Shown: piece by piece, positions 18,191-27,872 of the stretch
How positions within the stretch are numbered: position 1 is the first letter of the stretch
Layout of the letters: each line of letters opens with the position of its first letter
Assembly: GCF_024612015.1 (NCBI RefSeq)
Contig: NZ_CP102512.1
Location: 8,990,001 to 9,054,000 of the forward strand
Direction: 5' to 3'
Source of the DNA: Streptomyces sp. CA-210063
GTDB lineage: Bacteria > Actinomycetota > Actinomycetes > Streptomycetales > Streptomycetaceae
Length of the DNA: 64,000 nt
Program-made: the position numbers and the translations under genes
The notes under the pieces: generated by a model
The model's database searches: none
Seen by the model: the letters and a program-made list of their open reading frames with translations, nothing else
Told to the model about the DNA's origin: nothing

Positions 18191-18877
18191 TCAGGCGATG
18201 AAGGCCCGGACCTGCTCGTAGATCCCCTCGTCGTTGTTCATCTCGTTGTGCGGGACGCAGCCGACCTCGACGTTCGTCGCGCCGCTGAGGATCGCGGAGG
18301 TGTCCGGGGTGAGCGCGTCGTCGCAGTTCGACCAGTAGCTGGCGTAGGACACGCTGCCCGGCGTCTCGTCACCGGAGTTGAGCGACGTCAGGAACGAGCT
18401 GCCGGTGTACATCTCGCCACAGGACGTGTAGAGCCAGCGGCACCAACCGGCGACGGTCGTCCCGTGGTTCACACCGGCCGTGGAGACGAAGTCGTCCACG
18501 TACGCCGTCCCGCCCAGGTTCTTGAGGTAGTAGCGGGAGTTGAGCGCGCCCATCGAGTGGACGACCACGTCGACCTTGGCGGCGCCCGTCGCGGCGCGCA
18601 CGCTCTCGATCTTGGTCTTGAGCTGTGCGGCCGTCGTGACGTTGGACTGGCCCCAGTCGTAGGACCAGGAGTGCAACTCCGAGGACGTGTAGCCGTCCGC
18701 CTTGAAGTACGAGATCCAGTCGTCCCAGGTGCTGGACGAACTGCTCAGTCCGTGCACGAACACGACCGGGTTGTGGGTCGCGGCCTGCGCGGGGGACGCG
18801 GAGAAGGTGAGCGACAGAAGGAGCGTGGTGGTCACGGTCGACAGAGCCGTGGCGATACGGCGCATGCGGCGATGCAT
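18191..18877 (-). CDS. secreted triacylglycerol lipase / esterase (alpha/beta hydrolase)
   Basis: A 228-residue preprotein: a basic start (MHRRMRR), a hydrophobic core and a likely signal-peptidase site after AQA (residue 32). The mature part begins [12 protein letters not shown] (oxyanion HG). The nucleophile Ser108 sits in VVVHSMGA, where the usual first Gly of GxSxG is Val, and [13 protein letters not shown] near the C-terminus supplies the catalytic His. Four cysteines may form disulfides. It resembles the small Bacillus LipA-like, lidless lipases. The ribosome site GGAGG precedes ATG 18877. Confidence 0.88.
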   Translation of the reverse strand: MHRRMRRIATALSTVTTTLLLSLTFSASPAQAATHNPVVFVHGLSSSSSTWDDWISYFKADGYTSSELHSWSYDWGQSNVTTAAQLKTKIESVRAATGAAKVDVVVHSMGALNSRYYLKNLGGTAYVDDFVSTAGVNHGTTVAGWCRWLYTSCGEMYTGSSFLTSLNSGDETPGSVSYASYWSNCDDALTPDTSAILSGATNVEVGCVPHNEMNNDEGIYEQVRAFIA

Positions 18878-18983
18878 GAAGCCTCCTGAGACGGGTGGGG
18901 TTCGTCTGGAGTGTCAGGGGGGTCTACGCGCGGCGCATCGGCGAAATCGCCGGTCTTTACTGGTTGGTTAACCCGCAAGTAAC

Positions 18984-21206
18984 GTGATGAGTGTGGTGAC
19001 TCCGGTGAACCCCCCACACCTTCCGCATCGCTCGCCACCGCCCCCCATGAACGTGTGGTCGAGCCCGAGCCCGAGCGCAGCGTCGGCCGTCGCGCCCACG
19101 CTGTCCGAAGGCGTGCGCGTACGCCTGCTGCACGCCGCCCACGGCGATCCGCGGGCCGCCGCGGAACTCGCCGCCGCCCTGACCCGACGCCAGCTCACGG
19201 GCCTCGACCCGCTCCCCGCCGAGCCCCTGGCGCTGGCCCCCGCACTCCTGCGGGCCCACCGGCGGGACGTACGGGCCCTGCCCGACGACACCCGCTTCCT
19301 GCTGCTTCTCGCCGCCGCCGACCAGTACCCCGTCCCGACGCGCGCCTACGCGCGGGCCGTCACGGCCGCCCGGCTCGACACCCGCCCCCTCGACACGGCG
19401 GAGGCGGCGGGCCTGGCGCACGCCACGGCCCAGGGCATCGTCTTCCGGGACGCCTGGACCCGGATCGCCGTCTACGAGTCCGCGTCCATGGCCGACCGGC
19501 GTGAGGCCCACCGGCTCCTCGCCGGCGTCCTGAGCGGTGAGGGCGAGAGACCCGGCCGGTCCTGGCACCGGGCCGCCGCCGCCCTCGGCCCCAGCCGCCG
19601 CCTCGCCGCCGAACTCCGCCTCGCGGCACGGGTGGCACGTGCCATCGGCGACCCCGCCCTGGCCTCCGCCCTCGCCGAACGCGCCGCCGGTCTCACCCCC
19701 GAACCGGCCGAACGCATGCCCCTCCTCGCCCACGCCGCCGCCGAGGCCTGGCAGTCGGGCGACGGCGACCGGGCCCGCCGCCTCGTCGCCGCCACCGACG
19801 ACGACGCCCTCGGCGGACTCCTCGCCCTGCGCGCCGGCAACGCCGCCGAGGCCTTCGACGCCCTGCTCACCGCCACGGTCCGGCACGCCGGCGACCACCC
19901 CCCGGACGCGGCCTCCCATTTGCTGGCACGAGCCACCGAGGCCGCCATCTACACCGGGGACCTGCGCCGCTGCCGGGAGGCCGCGGCCGTCGCCGACGCG
20001 CTGGGCATCCTGCCGCCGAGCACCCTCGGCGCACTGGCCGCCGCGTTCGAGGGCCGGTACGACGACGCCCGCGACGTGCTCGAAGCAGCCGCCGGACGCT
20101 GTGGTCCCGGCGGTGACCCCACCCTGCTGATCCACTCCGGGATCGCCGCCCTGCTCCTCGGCGACCACACCCGCGCCTTCACCGCCACCTCCCGCGCGGC
20201 CGCCTCCGCCCGCGCCCGGGGCGAGACGGTGACCGTGCCGCAGGCCATGGAGTTCCGGGCGTACGCCGAGTTCTGGACGGGGCGCCCCAAAGCCGCCGAG
20301 GCCGCCGCCCTGGACGCCTTGCGCCAGGCGTACGCCACCGGGCAGGACAACGGGGCCTGTCATCTCCAGGCCGCCCTCGCGATGTTCGCGGCCGTCACCG
20401 GGGACGAGAAGGTGTGCCGGGAGCGCGCCGAGTCCGCCCGCGCGTACGCCCTGGAGCGCGGCCTCGGACTGCCCGCCGCGCTCGCGATGTTCGCCCTCGC
20501 CTTCCTGGATCTGAGCACCGGCCGGTACGCGGCCTCAGCGGCCCGCCTCCGCGCCCTCGCGGGGTTCGGTCCCGGGCACGGGCACCGGGCCATCCGGCAC
20601 ATCGCCACCCCGCACTACGTCGAGGCCGCCGTCCGCACCAGCGACACCCGCGTGGCCCGCGCCGCGCACGCCGACTACGACCGCTGGGCCCGTACCGTCC
20701 GCAGCGCCGACGACCTCGCCCTCAGCGCCCGCTGCCGTGCGCTGCTCGCCACCGGGGAGGAGGCCGTCGAGCACTACCGCACGGCCCTCGACCTGCACGC
20801 CTCCGGCACCCGCGATTTCGAACGCGCCCGTACGGAACTGTTGTTCGGCAGCGCCCTGCGGCGGCTCCGCAACCGCACCGAGGCCCGCGACCGCCTCCAC
20901 AGCGCCCTGGAGGCCTTCGACCACTTCGGCTCCCCGCACTGCGCGGCCCAGGCCCGTGCCGAACTCCGGGCCCTGGGCGAGCGCGCCTGGGCCCCACCCG
21001 CCGCGGAGGACCTCGCCACGCGCCTCACCGCCCAGCAACTGATGATCGCCCGCATGGCCGCGGACGGCGCCACCAACCGGGAGATCGCCGCGCGGCTGCT
21101 GCTCAGCCCCCGGACCATCGACCACCATCTGCGGGGGGTGTTCTCGCGGTTGGGGATCAGGTCGCGGATCGAGCTGGTGCGGTTGCTGGGGGAGGGGGAA
21201 ACCTGA
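18984..21206 (+). CDS. LuxR-type transcriptional regulator (large, without ATPase domain)
   Basis: A 740-residue regulator. The last 60 residues form a NarL/LuxR helix-turn-helix (LTAQQLMIARMAADGATNREIAARL, then SPRTIDHHLRGVFSRLGI). The long Ala/Arg-rich helical middle resembles the TPR-like region of LAL/MalT regulators. The N-terminal P-loop ATPase of true LAL proteins is absent: the protein begins directly in the region that normally follows it (RRDVRALPDDTRFLLLLAAADQ). Start codon uncertain among ATG 18984, 18987 and 19047. It is divergent from the lipase gene, which may be a target. Confidence 0.85.
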   Translation: MMSVVTPVNPPHLPHRSPPPPMNVWSSPSPSAASAVAPTLSEGVRVRLLHAAHGDPRAAAELAAALTRRQLTGLDPLPAEPLALAPALLRAHRRDVRALPDDTRFLLLLAAADQYPVPTRAYARAVTAARLDTRPLDTAEAAGLAHATAQGIVFRDAWTRIAVYESASMADRREAHRLLAGVLSGEGERPGRSWHRAAAALGPSRRLAAELRLAARVARAIGDPALASALAERAAGLTPEPAERMPLLAHAAAEAWQSGDGDRARRLVAATDDDALGGLLALRAGNAAEAFDALLTATVRHAGDHPPDAASHLLARATEAAIYTGDLRRCREAAAVADALGILPPSTLGALAAAFEGRYDDARDVLEAAAGRCGPGGDPTLLIHSGIAALLLGDHTRAFTATSRAAASARARGETVTVPQAMEFRAYAEFWTGRPKAAEAAALDALRQAYATGQDNGACHLQAALAMFAAVTGDEKVCRERAESARAYALERGLGLPAALAMFALAFLDLSTGRYAASAARLRALAGFGPGHGHRAIRHIATPHYVEAAVRTSDTRVARAAHADYDRWARTVRSADDLALSARCRALLATGEEAVEHYRTALDLHASGTRDFERARTELLFGSALRRLRNRTEARDRLHSALEAFDHFGSPHCAAQARAELRALGERAWAPPAAEDLATRLTAQQLMIARMAADGATNREIAARLLLSPRTIDHHLRGVFSRLGIRSRIELVRLLGEGET

Positions 21207-21214
21207 GGCCGGGG

Positions 21215-21234
21215 CGCGCCCCCTCAGGGGCGCG
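21215..21234. terminator. hairpin between the LuxR gene and bioD
   Basis: An 8-bp G/C stem with a CTCA loop lies 9 bases after the LuxR stop. It overlaps a longer repeated element (GGGGCGCGGGGAACTGCGCG at 21227-21246). It can serve the two converging genes. Confidence 0.6.
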
Positions 21235-21253
21235 GGGAACTGCGCGATCAGCC
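21227..21253 (+). repeat. Streptomyces intergenic repeat element copy
   Basis: The sequence GGGGCGCGGGGAACTGCGCG followed by ATCAGCC recurs at 34920-34946, and an inverted copy lies at 34868-34888. The copies sit in intergenic space and can pair with nearby inverted sequence. I know this motif as very common in streptomycete intergenic regions. Confidence 0.65.
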
Positions 21254-21287
21254 ACGACGAACCCGCAGTCGGCCGATCACAGAACCC

Positions 21288-22007
21288 CTACGGCGCCCCT
21301 TCCGCCCTGATGAAGGAAACGGCGTCCCACACCCCACCCAGCGTCGGCGCCAGCCAACCCCCCGCCGTCGCCCGGAAGCCGGCCGGCTCCAACGCCCCCA
21401 CCCCCGCCGGCACCGCCCCCAGCAGCGGCGCCCCGGCCACCACCGGCAGGTCCGCCAGGTTGCAACGCGATGCCAGGTCCGGGGCCCCGGGCCAGCTGCC
21501 GATCACGACGCCCGCCAACTCCACCTCACGCGCGGCGAGTTCACGGGACGTCAGTTCCGTCGTGTTGAGGGTGCCGAGCCCGGCCGAGGCGACCAGCAGC
21601 ACCGGCGCGCCGAGCAACCGTGCCGTGTCCGCCAGCGTGCCGCCCGCCTCGTCGAACCGTACGAGGAGGCCGCCCGCGCCCTCGACCAGCACCAGGTCGT
21701 GGTCGACGGCCAGCTTGGCCGCCGCCTCGGCCACGTCCTCGGGGTGCACCGGAGGGAGCCCGGACCGCCGGGCGGCGGTCGCGGGAGCCAACGGCTCGGG
21801 ATAGCGGGCGAGTTCGCGGGCCGTGACGGCGCCCGCGAGCCGGGCCACCTCGTCCGCGTCGCCGCGCTCGCCCGGCCGTACCCCGGTCTGCGCGGGCTTG
21901 AGGACGGCCACGGAACGGCCGGACGCCACGGCCACCGCGGCGACGGCCGCCGTGGTGACCGTCTTGCCGACCTCCGTGCCCGTCCCCGTGATCACCAGAA
22001 CCGTCAT
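21288..22007 (-). CDS. bioD: dethiobiotin synthetase
   Basis: The 239-residue enzyme forms the ureido ring of dethiobiotin from 7,8-diaminopelargonic acid, CO2 and ATP. The N-terminal P-loop is [12 protein letters not shown], and the conserved KPAQTGV (substrate/Mg region) and [12 protein letters not shown] motifs are present. It follows bioA with a 15-base gap as the last gene of bioB-bioA-bioD. Confidence 0.94.
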   Translation of the reverse strand: MTVLVITGTGTEVGKTVTTAAVAAVAVASGRSVAVLKPAQTGVRPGERGDADEVARLAGAVTARELARYPEPLAPATAARRSGLPPVHPEDVAEAAAKLAVDHDLVLVEGAGGLLVRFDEAGGTLADTARLLGAPVLLVASAGLGTLNTTELTSRELAAREVELAGVVIGSWPGAPDLASRCNLADLPVVAGAPLLGAVPAGVGALEPAGFRATAGGWLAPTLGGVWDAVSFIRAEGAP

Positions 22008-22022
22008 GCCACCCTCATCCCG

Positions 22023-23312
22023 TCATCCCGCCGTCGCCGCCGCGCACACCGCGCGCGCGATCCGTGCCACGTCCTCGTCGCCCGTGACGTACGGCGGCAT
22101 CGTGTAGACGAGATCGCGGAACGGCCGCAGCCACACGCCCTCGCGAACGGCGGCCGCCGTGGCCGTCTTCATGTCCACCGCGTGGTCGAGCTGGACGACT
22201 CCGATCGCGCCGAGGACGCGTACGTCCCGTACACCTGGCACGTCGAGCGCCGGCGCCAGCCCCTCCCGCAGCCCCGTCTCGATCCGCTTGACCTCCGACA
22301 GCCAGTCCTGGCCGAGCAGCAGTTCGATCGAGGCGCAGGCGACGGCCGTCGCCAGCGGGTTGCCCATGAAGGTGGGCCCGTGGGCCAGTACCGGCACCTC
22401 GCCCCGCGAGATCCCGTCGGCCACCCGGGCGGTGCTCAGGGCCGCCGCCAGAGTCAGGTATCCGCCGGTCAGCGCCTTGCCCACGCACATCACGTCCGGG
22501 GACACCGCCGCGTGGTCGGCGGCGAACAGCGCGCCCGTGCGCCCGAAACCGGTCGCGATCTCGTCGAACACGAGGAGCACGTCATGCTCGTCGCACGCCT
22601 CACGCAGCACCCGCAGATACGCGGGGGAGTGGAACCGCATCCCGCCCGCCCCCTGCACCACGGGCTCCACGATCACGGCGGCCAGTTCGTCGGCGTGCCG
22701 CTCGATCGCCGAGCGCACCTCCTCCGCGTACGACTCGTCGTACGCGGCCGGCGGCGCGTCCACGAACACCTGCCGGGGCAGGACGCCCTGCCACAGCTCG
22801 TGCATCCCGCCCTCGGGGTCGCACACCGACATGGGCTGCCAGGTGTCGCCGTGGTAGCCGCCGCGCCAGGTCAGCAGGCGCTGCTTGCGGGGGCGGCCGA
22901 GCGAGCGCCAGTACTGCAGGCACATCTTGACCGCGACCTCGACGGAGACCGAGCCGGAGTCGGCGAGGAAGACATGCTCCAGACCCTCGGGTGACATGTC
23001 GACAAGGTGCTTCGCCAGCCGTACGGCGGGCTCGTGCGTGAGCCCGCCGAACATGACATGGCTCATGCGTCCCAGCTGCTCGCGCGCGGCCTCGTTGAGC
23101 ACCGGGTGGTTGTAGCCGTGGATGGCCGACCACCAGGACGACATGCCGTCGACCAAGTCGCCCGAGCCGTCGGCGAGCCTCAGCCGAACCCCACTCGCCG
23201 ACTCCACGACGAGCGGTTCCTGTCGGCCCGGCATGGGCCCGTACGGATGCCACACATGCCGCCGGTCGAGCTCCAGCAGCTCGGGCACGGTCGGGTGGGG
23301 CAGGTCAGGCAT
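22023..23312 (-). CDS. bioA: adenosylmethionine--8-amino-7-oxononanoate aminotransferase
   Basis: A 429-residue PLP enzyme of the class III aminotransferases that uses SAM as amino donor to make 7,8-diaminopelargonate. The N-terminal [11 protein letters not shown] and [16 protein letters not shown] motifs are diagnostic for Bio[15 protein letters not shown] contains the PLP Asp and [10 protein letters not shown] the Schiff-base Lys. Start ATG 23312 overlaps the 3' end of bioB by 8 bases, so translation is coupled. The frame continues upstream into bioB but without homology. Confidence 0.94.
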   Translation of the reverse strand: MPDLPHPTVPELLELDRRHVWHPYGPMPGRQEPLVVESASGVRLRLADGSGDLVDGMSSWWSAIHGYNHPVLNEAAREQLGRMSHVMFGGLTHEPAVRLAKHLVDMSPEGLEHVFLADSGSVSVEVAVKMCLQYWRSLGRPRKQRLLTWRGGYHGDTWQPMSVCDPEGGMHELWQGVLPRQVFVDAPPAAYDESYAEEVRSAIERHADELAAVIVEPVVQGAGGMRFHSPAYLRVLREACDEHDVLLVFDEIATGFGRTGALFAADHAAVSPDVMCVGKALTGGYLTLAAALSTARVADGISRGEVPVLAHGPTFMGNPLATAVACASIELLLGQDWLSEVKRIETGLREGLAPALDVPGVRDVRVLGAIGVVQLDHAVDMKTATAAAVREGVWLRPFRDLVYTMPPYVTGDEDVARIARAVCAAATAG

Positions 23313-24510
23313 TGGGGGCGAGGTCCGTACCGGTGCCCCGGCGGCGTACGGCCACGAGATCGGTACGCGCCTCGTTGGCCGGGACCTCGGCGACCGGGGC
23401 GTCGGCAGCGGAACCGCAGACACCGCCACCCGCGTGCGACCCACAGCCCGCGCCCGCGCCCTCGTGCGACCCGCACCCGGCACTCTCCCGAGACCCGCAG
23501 CCGCCGCCCCGGTGCTCCGGCAGCGTCGTCTGTCCGGCGCCCTCGACCTCGAACCCGGCGTCCGCGATCATCTCCAGGTCGGCCTTGCCGACCTGGCCCT
23601 CGGTGGTCAGATAGTCGCCGAGGAAGATCGAGTTGGCCAGGTGCAGGGCCAGCGGCTGCATCGTGCGGAGATGGACCTCGCGACCGCCCGCGATGCGGAC
23701 CTCCACGTCCGGACAGACGAAGCGGACCATCGCCAGGATCCGCAGACACCGCTGGGGAGTGAGGTTCCACTCCTTGCCCAGCGGGGTGCCCTCGATCGGG
23801 ATCAGGAAGTTGACCGGCACCGAGTCCGGGTCCAGTTCACGGAGGGAGAAGACCACGTCGACGAGGTCCTCGTCGCTCTCGCCCATGCCCGCGATCAGGC
23901 CCGAGCAGGCCGACAGACCCGCCGCGTGCGCCTTCTGGACGGTGTCGACGCGGTCGGCGTACGTGTGGGTCGTCGTGATCTCGCCGTACGTCGCCTCGGA
24001 CGTGTTGAGGTTGTGGTTGTAGGCGTCCGCGCCCGCCTCGCGCAGGCGTTCGGCCTGGCCGTCGGAGAGCAGACCGAGGCAGGCGCACACCTCGACGTCC
24101 TCGTGGCGGTCCTTGATGGCCTTGATGGTGCCCGCGACCCGGTCCACGTCCCGGTCGGTCGGCCCGCGCCCGGACGCCACCAGACAGACCCGCTTGGCGC
24201 CGCCGGCGAGCCCGGCCGCGGCGGCCTCGGAGGCCTGGTCGGGCTTCAGCCAGGTGTACTTGAGGATGCCGGCGGTGGAGCCGAGCCGCTGGGAGCAGTA
24301 GGAGCAGTCCTCCGGGCACAGGCCCGACTTGAGGTTGACCAGATAGTTCAGTTTCACCCGGCGGCCGAACCAGTGCCGGCGCACCTTTCCGGCCGCGGCC
24401 ACCACGTCCAACAGCTCGTCGTCGGAGGTGCGGAGGACGGCGAGCGCCTCGGCACGGCTCAGCGGCTCGCGCCGGAGCCCCTTGTCCACCAGCGTGTTCA
24501 GCAGGTCCAT
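23305..24510 (-). CDS. bioB: biotin synthase with Cys/Gly-rich C-terminal tail
   Basis: A 401-residue radical SAM enzyme that inserts sulfur into dethiobiotin. The [4Fe-4S] motif is CPEDCSYC, and the other BioB landmarks [20 protein letters not shown] and [11 protein letters not shown] are present. The family core ends around residue 330. A tail of about 70 residues follows with four CGS units ([14 protein letters not shown]..., ending VCGSAADAP). The tail is not part of the known catalytic domain and could bind metal or be disordered. The ATG at 24510 was chosen from homology. The promoter lies in the 375-base spacer shared with bioF. Confidence 0.93.
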   Translation of the reverse strand: MDLLNTLVDKGLRREPLSRAEALAVLRTSDDELLDVVAAAGKVRRHWFGRRVKLNYLVNLKSGLCPEDCSYCSQRLGSTAGILKYTWLKPDQASEAAAAGLAGGAKRVCLVASGRGPTDRDVDRVAGTIKAIKDRHEDVEVCACLGLLSDGQAERLREAGADAYNHNLNTSEATYGEITTTHTYADRVDTVQKAHAAGLSACSGLIAGMGESDEDLVDVVFSLRELDPDSVPVNFLIPIEGTPLGKEWNLTPQRCLRILAMVRFVCPDVEVRIAGGREVHLRTMQPLALHLANSIFLGDYLTTEGQVGKADLEMIADAGFEVEGAGQTTLPEHRGGGCGSRESAGCGSHEGAGAGCGSHAGGGVCGSAADAPVAEVPANEARTDLVAVRRRGTGTDLAPNA

Positions 24511-24885
24511 GAGAGCCGATCCTGTCTTACGGGACCGCTCCCGGCCAAGGAGAGTTCGGACAACAGAGTGGCATCGACGTGTGGGTATCGCCACATCGTG
24601 GGCGGCCGGTCGTGCCACTAGGGTCTGTGCACTGCCTACAAAAGCCCTAGGCCGTGTCCGCAGAGTCCCGCCTGCCCCGCGACGCCTGGCACGCACTCTC
24701 GCCGTACCGGGCGAAGCCCCAAGTACATCCAGTACGAGGGTCTCCGCCCGGCACGCCGAGAGCACGCACCAGACGCCGCGGGGCCCGCCCTCCGGGCGGA
24801 CGACGGGACTCTGCGGACACGGCCTAGCCGCGCCGTCCATGACGGCCCCGGCGCCGCGGGCTGCCCACATCACCCCGGAGGACCC
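24511..24885. other. bioB-bioF divergent intergenic region
   Basis: This 375-base spacer has no gene. Its bioB-proximal 136 bases should hold the bioB promoter. The middle is occupied by a palindromic element (24647-24827). The last 58 bases hold the bioF ribosome site GGAGG immediately before its ATG. I see no clear biotin repressor operator. Confidence 0.6.
24647..24827. mobile_element. MITE-like palindromic element flanked by CTAG
   Basis: Perfect 20-bp terminal inverted repeats (GCCGTGTCCGCAGAGTCCCG at 24651-24670 and its complement at 24804-24823) bound a 173-bp sequence, with CTAG directly outside each end. The interior is an imperfect palindrome, folding about the apex GTACATCCAGTAC near 24723-24735 with mostly transition mismatches and one 20-base asymmetric insertion on the right. 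The whole element could form one long hairpin. No transposase is encoded. A 4-bp CTAG duplication would fit an IS5-type YTAR target, which is inference. Confidence 0.7.
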
Positions 24886-26013
24886 ATGGCGTTCGGCTGG
24901 ATCGACGAGCAGGCGTCGGCGCGCCGCCGGGCCGGGCTCGTGCGGACGCTGCGCCCCCGTCCCGCCGACTCGCCGCTCCTCGACCTCGCGAGCAACGACT
25001 ACCTCGGTCTGGCCCGCCACCCCGAGATCACCGAGGGGGCCGCCGAGGCGGCGCGCCGGTGGGGCGGCGGCGCCACCGGCTCCCGGCTCGTCACCGGCAC
25101 CACCGAACTCCATGGCGAGCTGGAGCGGGAACTGGCCGACTTCTGCGGCTTCGAGGCCGCCCTCGTCTTCTCCTCCGGCTACGCCGCCAACCTCGCCGCG
25201 GTCACCGCGCTCGCACCGCACGGCTCCCTGGTCGTCTCGGACGCGGGCAACCACGCCTCGCTCATCGACGGCTGCAGGCTGGCCCGCGGCACCACGCAGG
25301 TCGTGGCCCACGCCGACCCCGACGCCGTCCGCAAGGCGCTGAGCGCGGGCGAGGGGCCCGCCATCGCCGTCTCCGACACGGTCTTCTCCGTCGACGGCGA
25401 CGCCGCCCCGCTGGCCCGACTGGCCGCCGCCTGCCGGGAGTACGGCGCCGGGCTCGTCGTCGACGACGCCCACGGCCTCGGTGTCCTGGGCGACGGCGGC
25501 CGGGGCGCGCCGCACGCGGCGGGGCTCGCGGGCGCCCCCGACGTCGTCGTGACGGTCACGCTGTCGAAGTCGCTGGGCAGCCAGGGCGGTGCCGTCCTCG
25601 GCCCGGCGCATGTCATCGACCACCTGGTCAACGCGGCCCGTACGTTCATCTTCGACACGGGCCTCGCCCCGGCCGCCACCGGGGCGGCGCTCGCCGCGCT
25701 CCGGCTGCTGCGCCGTGAGCCGGAGCGCGCCGCGCGGGCCCGCGCGGTGGCGCGGGAACTGCACACACGGCTGACGGCGTCGGGCCATGAAGCGGTGCGG
25801 CCCGACGCCGCCGTGGTGTCCGTGCGCGCGCCGTCCCCGGATCAGGCGGTGCGGTGGGCGGCGGACTGCCGGGCGGCGGGTCTCGCCGTCGGCTGTTTCC
25901 GCCCACCGTCCGTGCCGGACGGCGTGTCGAGGCTACGGCTGACCGCCCGTGCGGATCTCACGGAGGGGCAGATCGACCGAGCCGTGGGGATCATCGGCGA
26001 TACGCGACCGTGA
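24886..26013 (+). CDS. bioF: 8-amino-7-oxononanoate synthase
   Basis: The 375-residue PLP enzyme condenses pimeloyl thioester with L-alanine. Alpha-oxoamine synthase motifs are seen: [43 protein letters not shown] and the PLP-lysine segment [12 protein letters not shown]. The GGAGG ribosome site is 4 bases before the ATG. It is divergent from bioBAD, and together they cover the conserved late biotin steps. bioC/bioH-type pimeloyl genes are not in the window. Confidence 0.95.
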   Translation: MAFGWIDEQASARRRAGLVRTLRPRPADSPLLDLASNDYLGLARHPEITEGAAEAARRWGGGATGSRLVTGTTELHGELERELADFCGFEAALVFSSGYAANLAAVTALAPHGSLVVSDAGNHASLIDGCRLARGTTQVVAHADPDAVRKALSAGEGPAIAVSDTVFSVDGDAAPLARLAAACREYGAGLVVDDAHGLGVLGDGGRGAPHAAGLAGAPDVVVTVTLSKSLGSQGGAVLGPAHVIDHLVNAARTFIFDTGLAPAATGAALAALRLLRREPERAARARAVARELHTRLTASGHEAVRPDAAVVSVRAPSPDQAVRWAADCRAAGLAVGCFRPPSVPDGVSRLRLTARADLTEGQIDRAVGIIGDTRP

Positions 26014-26070
26014 GTCGGCGTCCCGGCCGAGCGTCGCCGTAAGCGGAAGTGCGTGCGCTGTCGGTGGTGG

Positions 26071-26295
26071 TCACCGAAGCGTGGTGATGAATCCCTCCCA
26101 GGCCTCGGGGTCGAACAGCAGGGCGGGCCCCGCCGTGTTCTTCGAGTCGCGTACGGCCACCAGACCGGCCCAGCGGCCGGACCCGGGACGGGCCGTTTCC
26201 ACGCAGTTGTTCATTCCGGTACTGCGGCTGCTGCGCAGCCATCGCACCCCGTGCAGTTCGGTACTGGTGGGTACGTTCCGAGGCAGTGCTGACAT
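26071..26295 (-). CDS. DUF397 domain-containing protein
   Basis: A 74-residue protein with the DUF397 hallmarks: WLRSSRSTGMNNCVETA near the N-terminus, VAVRDSKN in the middle, and FDPEAWEGFIT at the end. DUF397 proteins nearly always follow a DUF5753/helix-turn-helix regulator and can act as its small partner (as for Scr2/Scr1 and WhiJ neighbours). Here it begins 9 bases after that gene ends. Confidence 0.93.
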   Translation of the reverse strand: MSALPRNVPTSTELHGVRWLRSSRSTGMNNCVETARPGSGRWAGLVAVRDSKNTAGPALLFDPEAWEGFITTLR

Positions 26296-26304
26296 GGTGC
26301 CTCC

Positions 26305-27165
26305 TTACGCGCCGGCGGCGAGCCCGGCGATGTAATCCAACGAGTCCTCGGGCGAAAGGGCGTGGATCTGAAGGGCTTTGAAGGCCTCGACATACGCCTT
26401 GAGGTCTTCTTTCCGCTCGAGGTAGAGGCTACTCGTCAAGTGGTCGAGAACAACCACGTCCAGATCAGATGTGCTCCTAAATGAGAAAATTACGAAAGGG
26501 CCGGTGATGCCGATATGCGCCCCGGCAGTGAACGGCAGCACCTGCAGTCGCACTTGGGGAAGGGCCGCCGCCTCGACCAGACGGCCCAGCTGCCGGGTCA
26601 TGATCTCCGGACTGCCCACCTCCCGCCGTAAAACGCCCTCGTCGAGCACGGCGCTCAGCTCCATCGGCGGATTCCCGCGCAGAATTTCCTGCCGCGCGAG
26701 CCGCACTTCCACGAGCGCGTCGAGTTTGTCGTCTTCCAGCCCCTCCACCGCGGCCCGGGTCACCGCCCGGGCGTACTCGGGGATCTGCAACAGCCCCGGC
26801 ACCACCGAGGTCTCCAGCGTCCGCATCCCGCTGGCCTGCGACTCCAGGCTGATGAAGTCCCGGTACGTCGGCGGCAGTACGCCCCGGTACGCGTGCCACC
26901 AGTTGTGCCGCCCGCCGCCGTCCTCGGAGCCCGCCAACGCCAGGAGCAGCTCCCGTAATTCGGCGTCGTCGATCCCGTACGCGTCCAGCAGCTTGCGTAC
27001 GTCCGCGGGCTTCACCCCGCTGGCGCCCGTCTCGATCCGGCTCACCTTGGACTGGTGCCAGCTGACGAGACGGGCCGCCTCGATACTCGTGAGACCGGAA
27101 CGGGTGCGCAGGACGCGCAACTCGGCACCGAGCTTGCGGCGGCGCACCGCCGGTCCGTATCGCAT
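26305..27165 (-). CDS. XRE-family regulator with DUF5753 domain (WhiJ/Scr1-like)
   Basis: A 286-residue protein. Residues about 10-70 form an XRE helix-turn-helix (LRTRSGLTSIEAARLVSWHQSKVSRIE), and residues 105-280 form the DUF5753 ligand/partner domain (TYRDFISLESQASGMRTLE, then VLDEGVLRREVG and VLPFTAGAHIGITGPFVIF). ATG 27165 is preceded by an AAGGAG ribosome site. The divergent gene encodes a histidine-kinase-like anti-sigma ATPase. This trio (XRE, DUF397, ATPase) is a characteristic streptomycete developmental-regulator cassette. Confidence 0.93.
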   Translation of the reverse strand: MRYGPAVRRRKLGAELRVLRTRSGLTSIEAARLVSWHQSKVSRIETGASGVKPADVRKLLDAYGIDDAELRELLLALAGSEDGGGRHNWWHAYRGVLPPTYRDFISLESQASGMRTLETSVVPGLLQIPEYARAVTRAAVEGLEDDKLDALVEVRLARQEILRGNPPMELSAVLDEGVLRREVGSPEIMTRQLGRLVEAAALPQVRLQVLPFTAGAHIGITGPFVIFSFRSTSDLDVVVLDHLTSSLYLERKEDLKAYVEAFKALQIHALSPEDSLDYIAGLAAGA

Positions 27166-27277
27166 GGGTTTCTCCTTCCGCCCGGCGCGCGAAGGTCGGG
27201 GTGACGACAGAGGATGGACGAAGACGCCACCCGAATACGGTCGGCCGTCGGAGAGTTCACCGCTTCGAGCGACAGAT

Positions 27278-27287
27278 ATATGCATAT
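27278..27287. promoter_or_regulatory. A/T-rich palindrome in the divergent promoter region
   Basis: The perfect palindrome ATATGCATAT stands out in very G+C-rich DNA, midway between the regulator and the divergent ATPase gene. It is a plausible operator for the XRE protein or an overlapping -10 region. Not tested. Confidence 0.35.
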
Positions 27288-27413
27288 CTTGGTGGATCGC
27301 CACCCGTGACGGCCCAGGTAGTGGCAGTCTGGCGCGAAGCACCAGTCCGGGACCGTAGTCGAACCATCCGCTCCCTGTCGGACACCGGTCCCGTGGGAAA
27401 GGGACGCCTCGCC

Positions 27414-27872
27414 ATGGCAGATCACCAGGAAGCATCCGTCACTCTGCCGAGCGATCCCGCCTCGGTGCCCGCGGCCCGAAAATACGTCGCCTCCGTGCTG
27501 GCCGAATGGGGTCTGCCGGGCGACACGGACATCGCGGACACCGTGCGCCTGATCGTGTCCGAACTCGCCACCAACGCCGTCCAGCACACGCTGGGTCAGT
27601 CACCCACGTTCACCGTGGACATCGCGCTCGACCGGGACGAGCAGCTGCGCATCGGCGTCACCGACAGTCATCCCCGCTTTCCGAAACGCCTGCCCGCCGC
27701 CGTCCAGCAGGACAACGGCCGGGGCATGGTCATCGTCCGCTGGCTGACCGCCGAATGCGGCGGCAGGCTGAGCGTCAGACCCACACGGGAGGGCGGCAAG
27801 ACGGTGGCGATCGAACTGCCGTGGACGATCTCCGTGCAACCGGTCAGGGCAGGCGGTCCGCAGGAGCCCTGA
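27414..27872 (+). CDS. ATP-binding anti-sigma-factor-like protein (RsbW/HATPase_c)
   Basis: A 152-residue GHKL ATPase of the RsbW/SpoIIAB-like family. The N box is VSELATNAVQHT, and the G1-like VTDSHPRFP and NGRGMVIVRWLT motifs complete the nucleotide site. The ATG at 27414 was chosen over longer starts because homology begins there. Divergent to the DUF5753 regulator. Such proteins are thought to modulate sigma factors or regulators in differentiation. Its 3' end overlaps the convergent DUF6328 gene by 29 bases. Confidence 0.88.
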   Translation: MADHQEASVTLPSDPASVPAARKYVASVLAEWGLPGDTDIADTVRLIVSELATNAVQHTLGQSPTFTVDIALDRDEQLRIGVTDSHPRFPKRLPAAVQQDNGRGMVIVRWLTAECGGRLSVRPTREGGKTVAIELPWTISVQPVRAGGPQEP

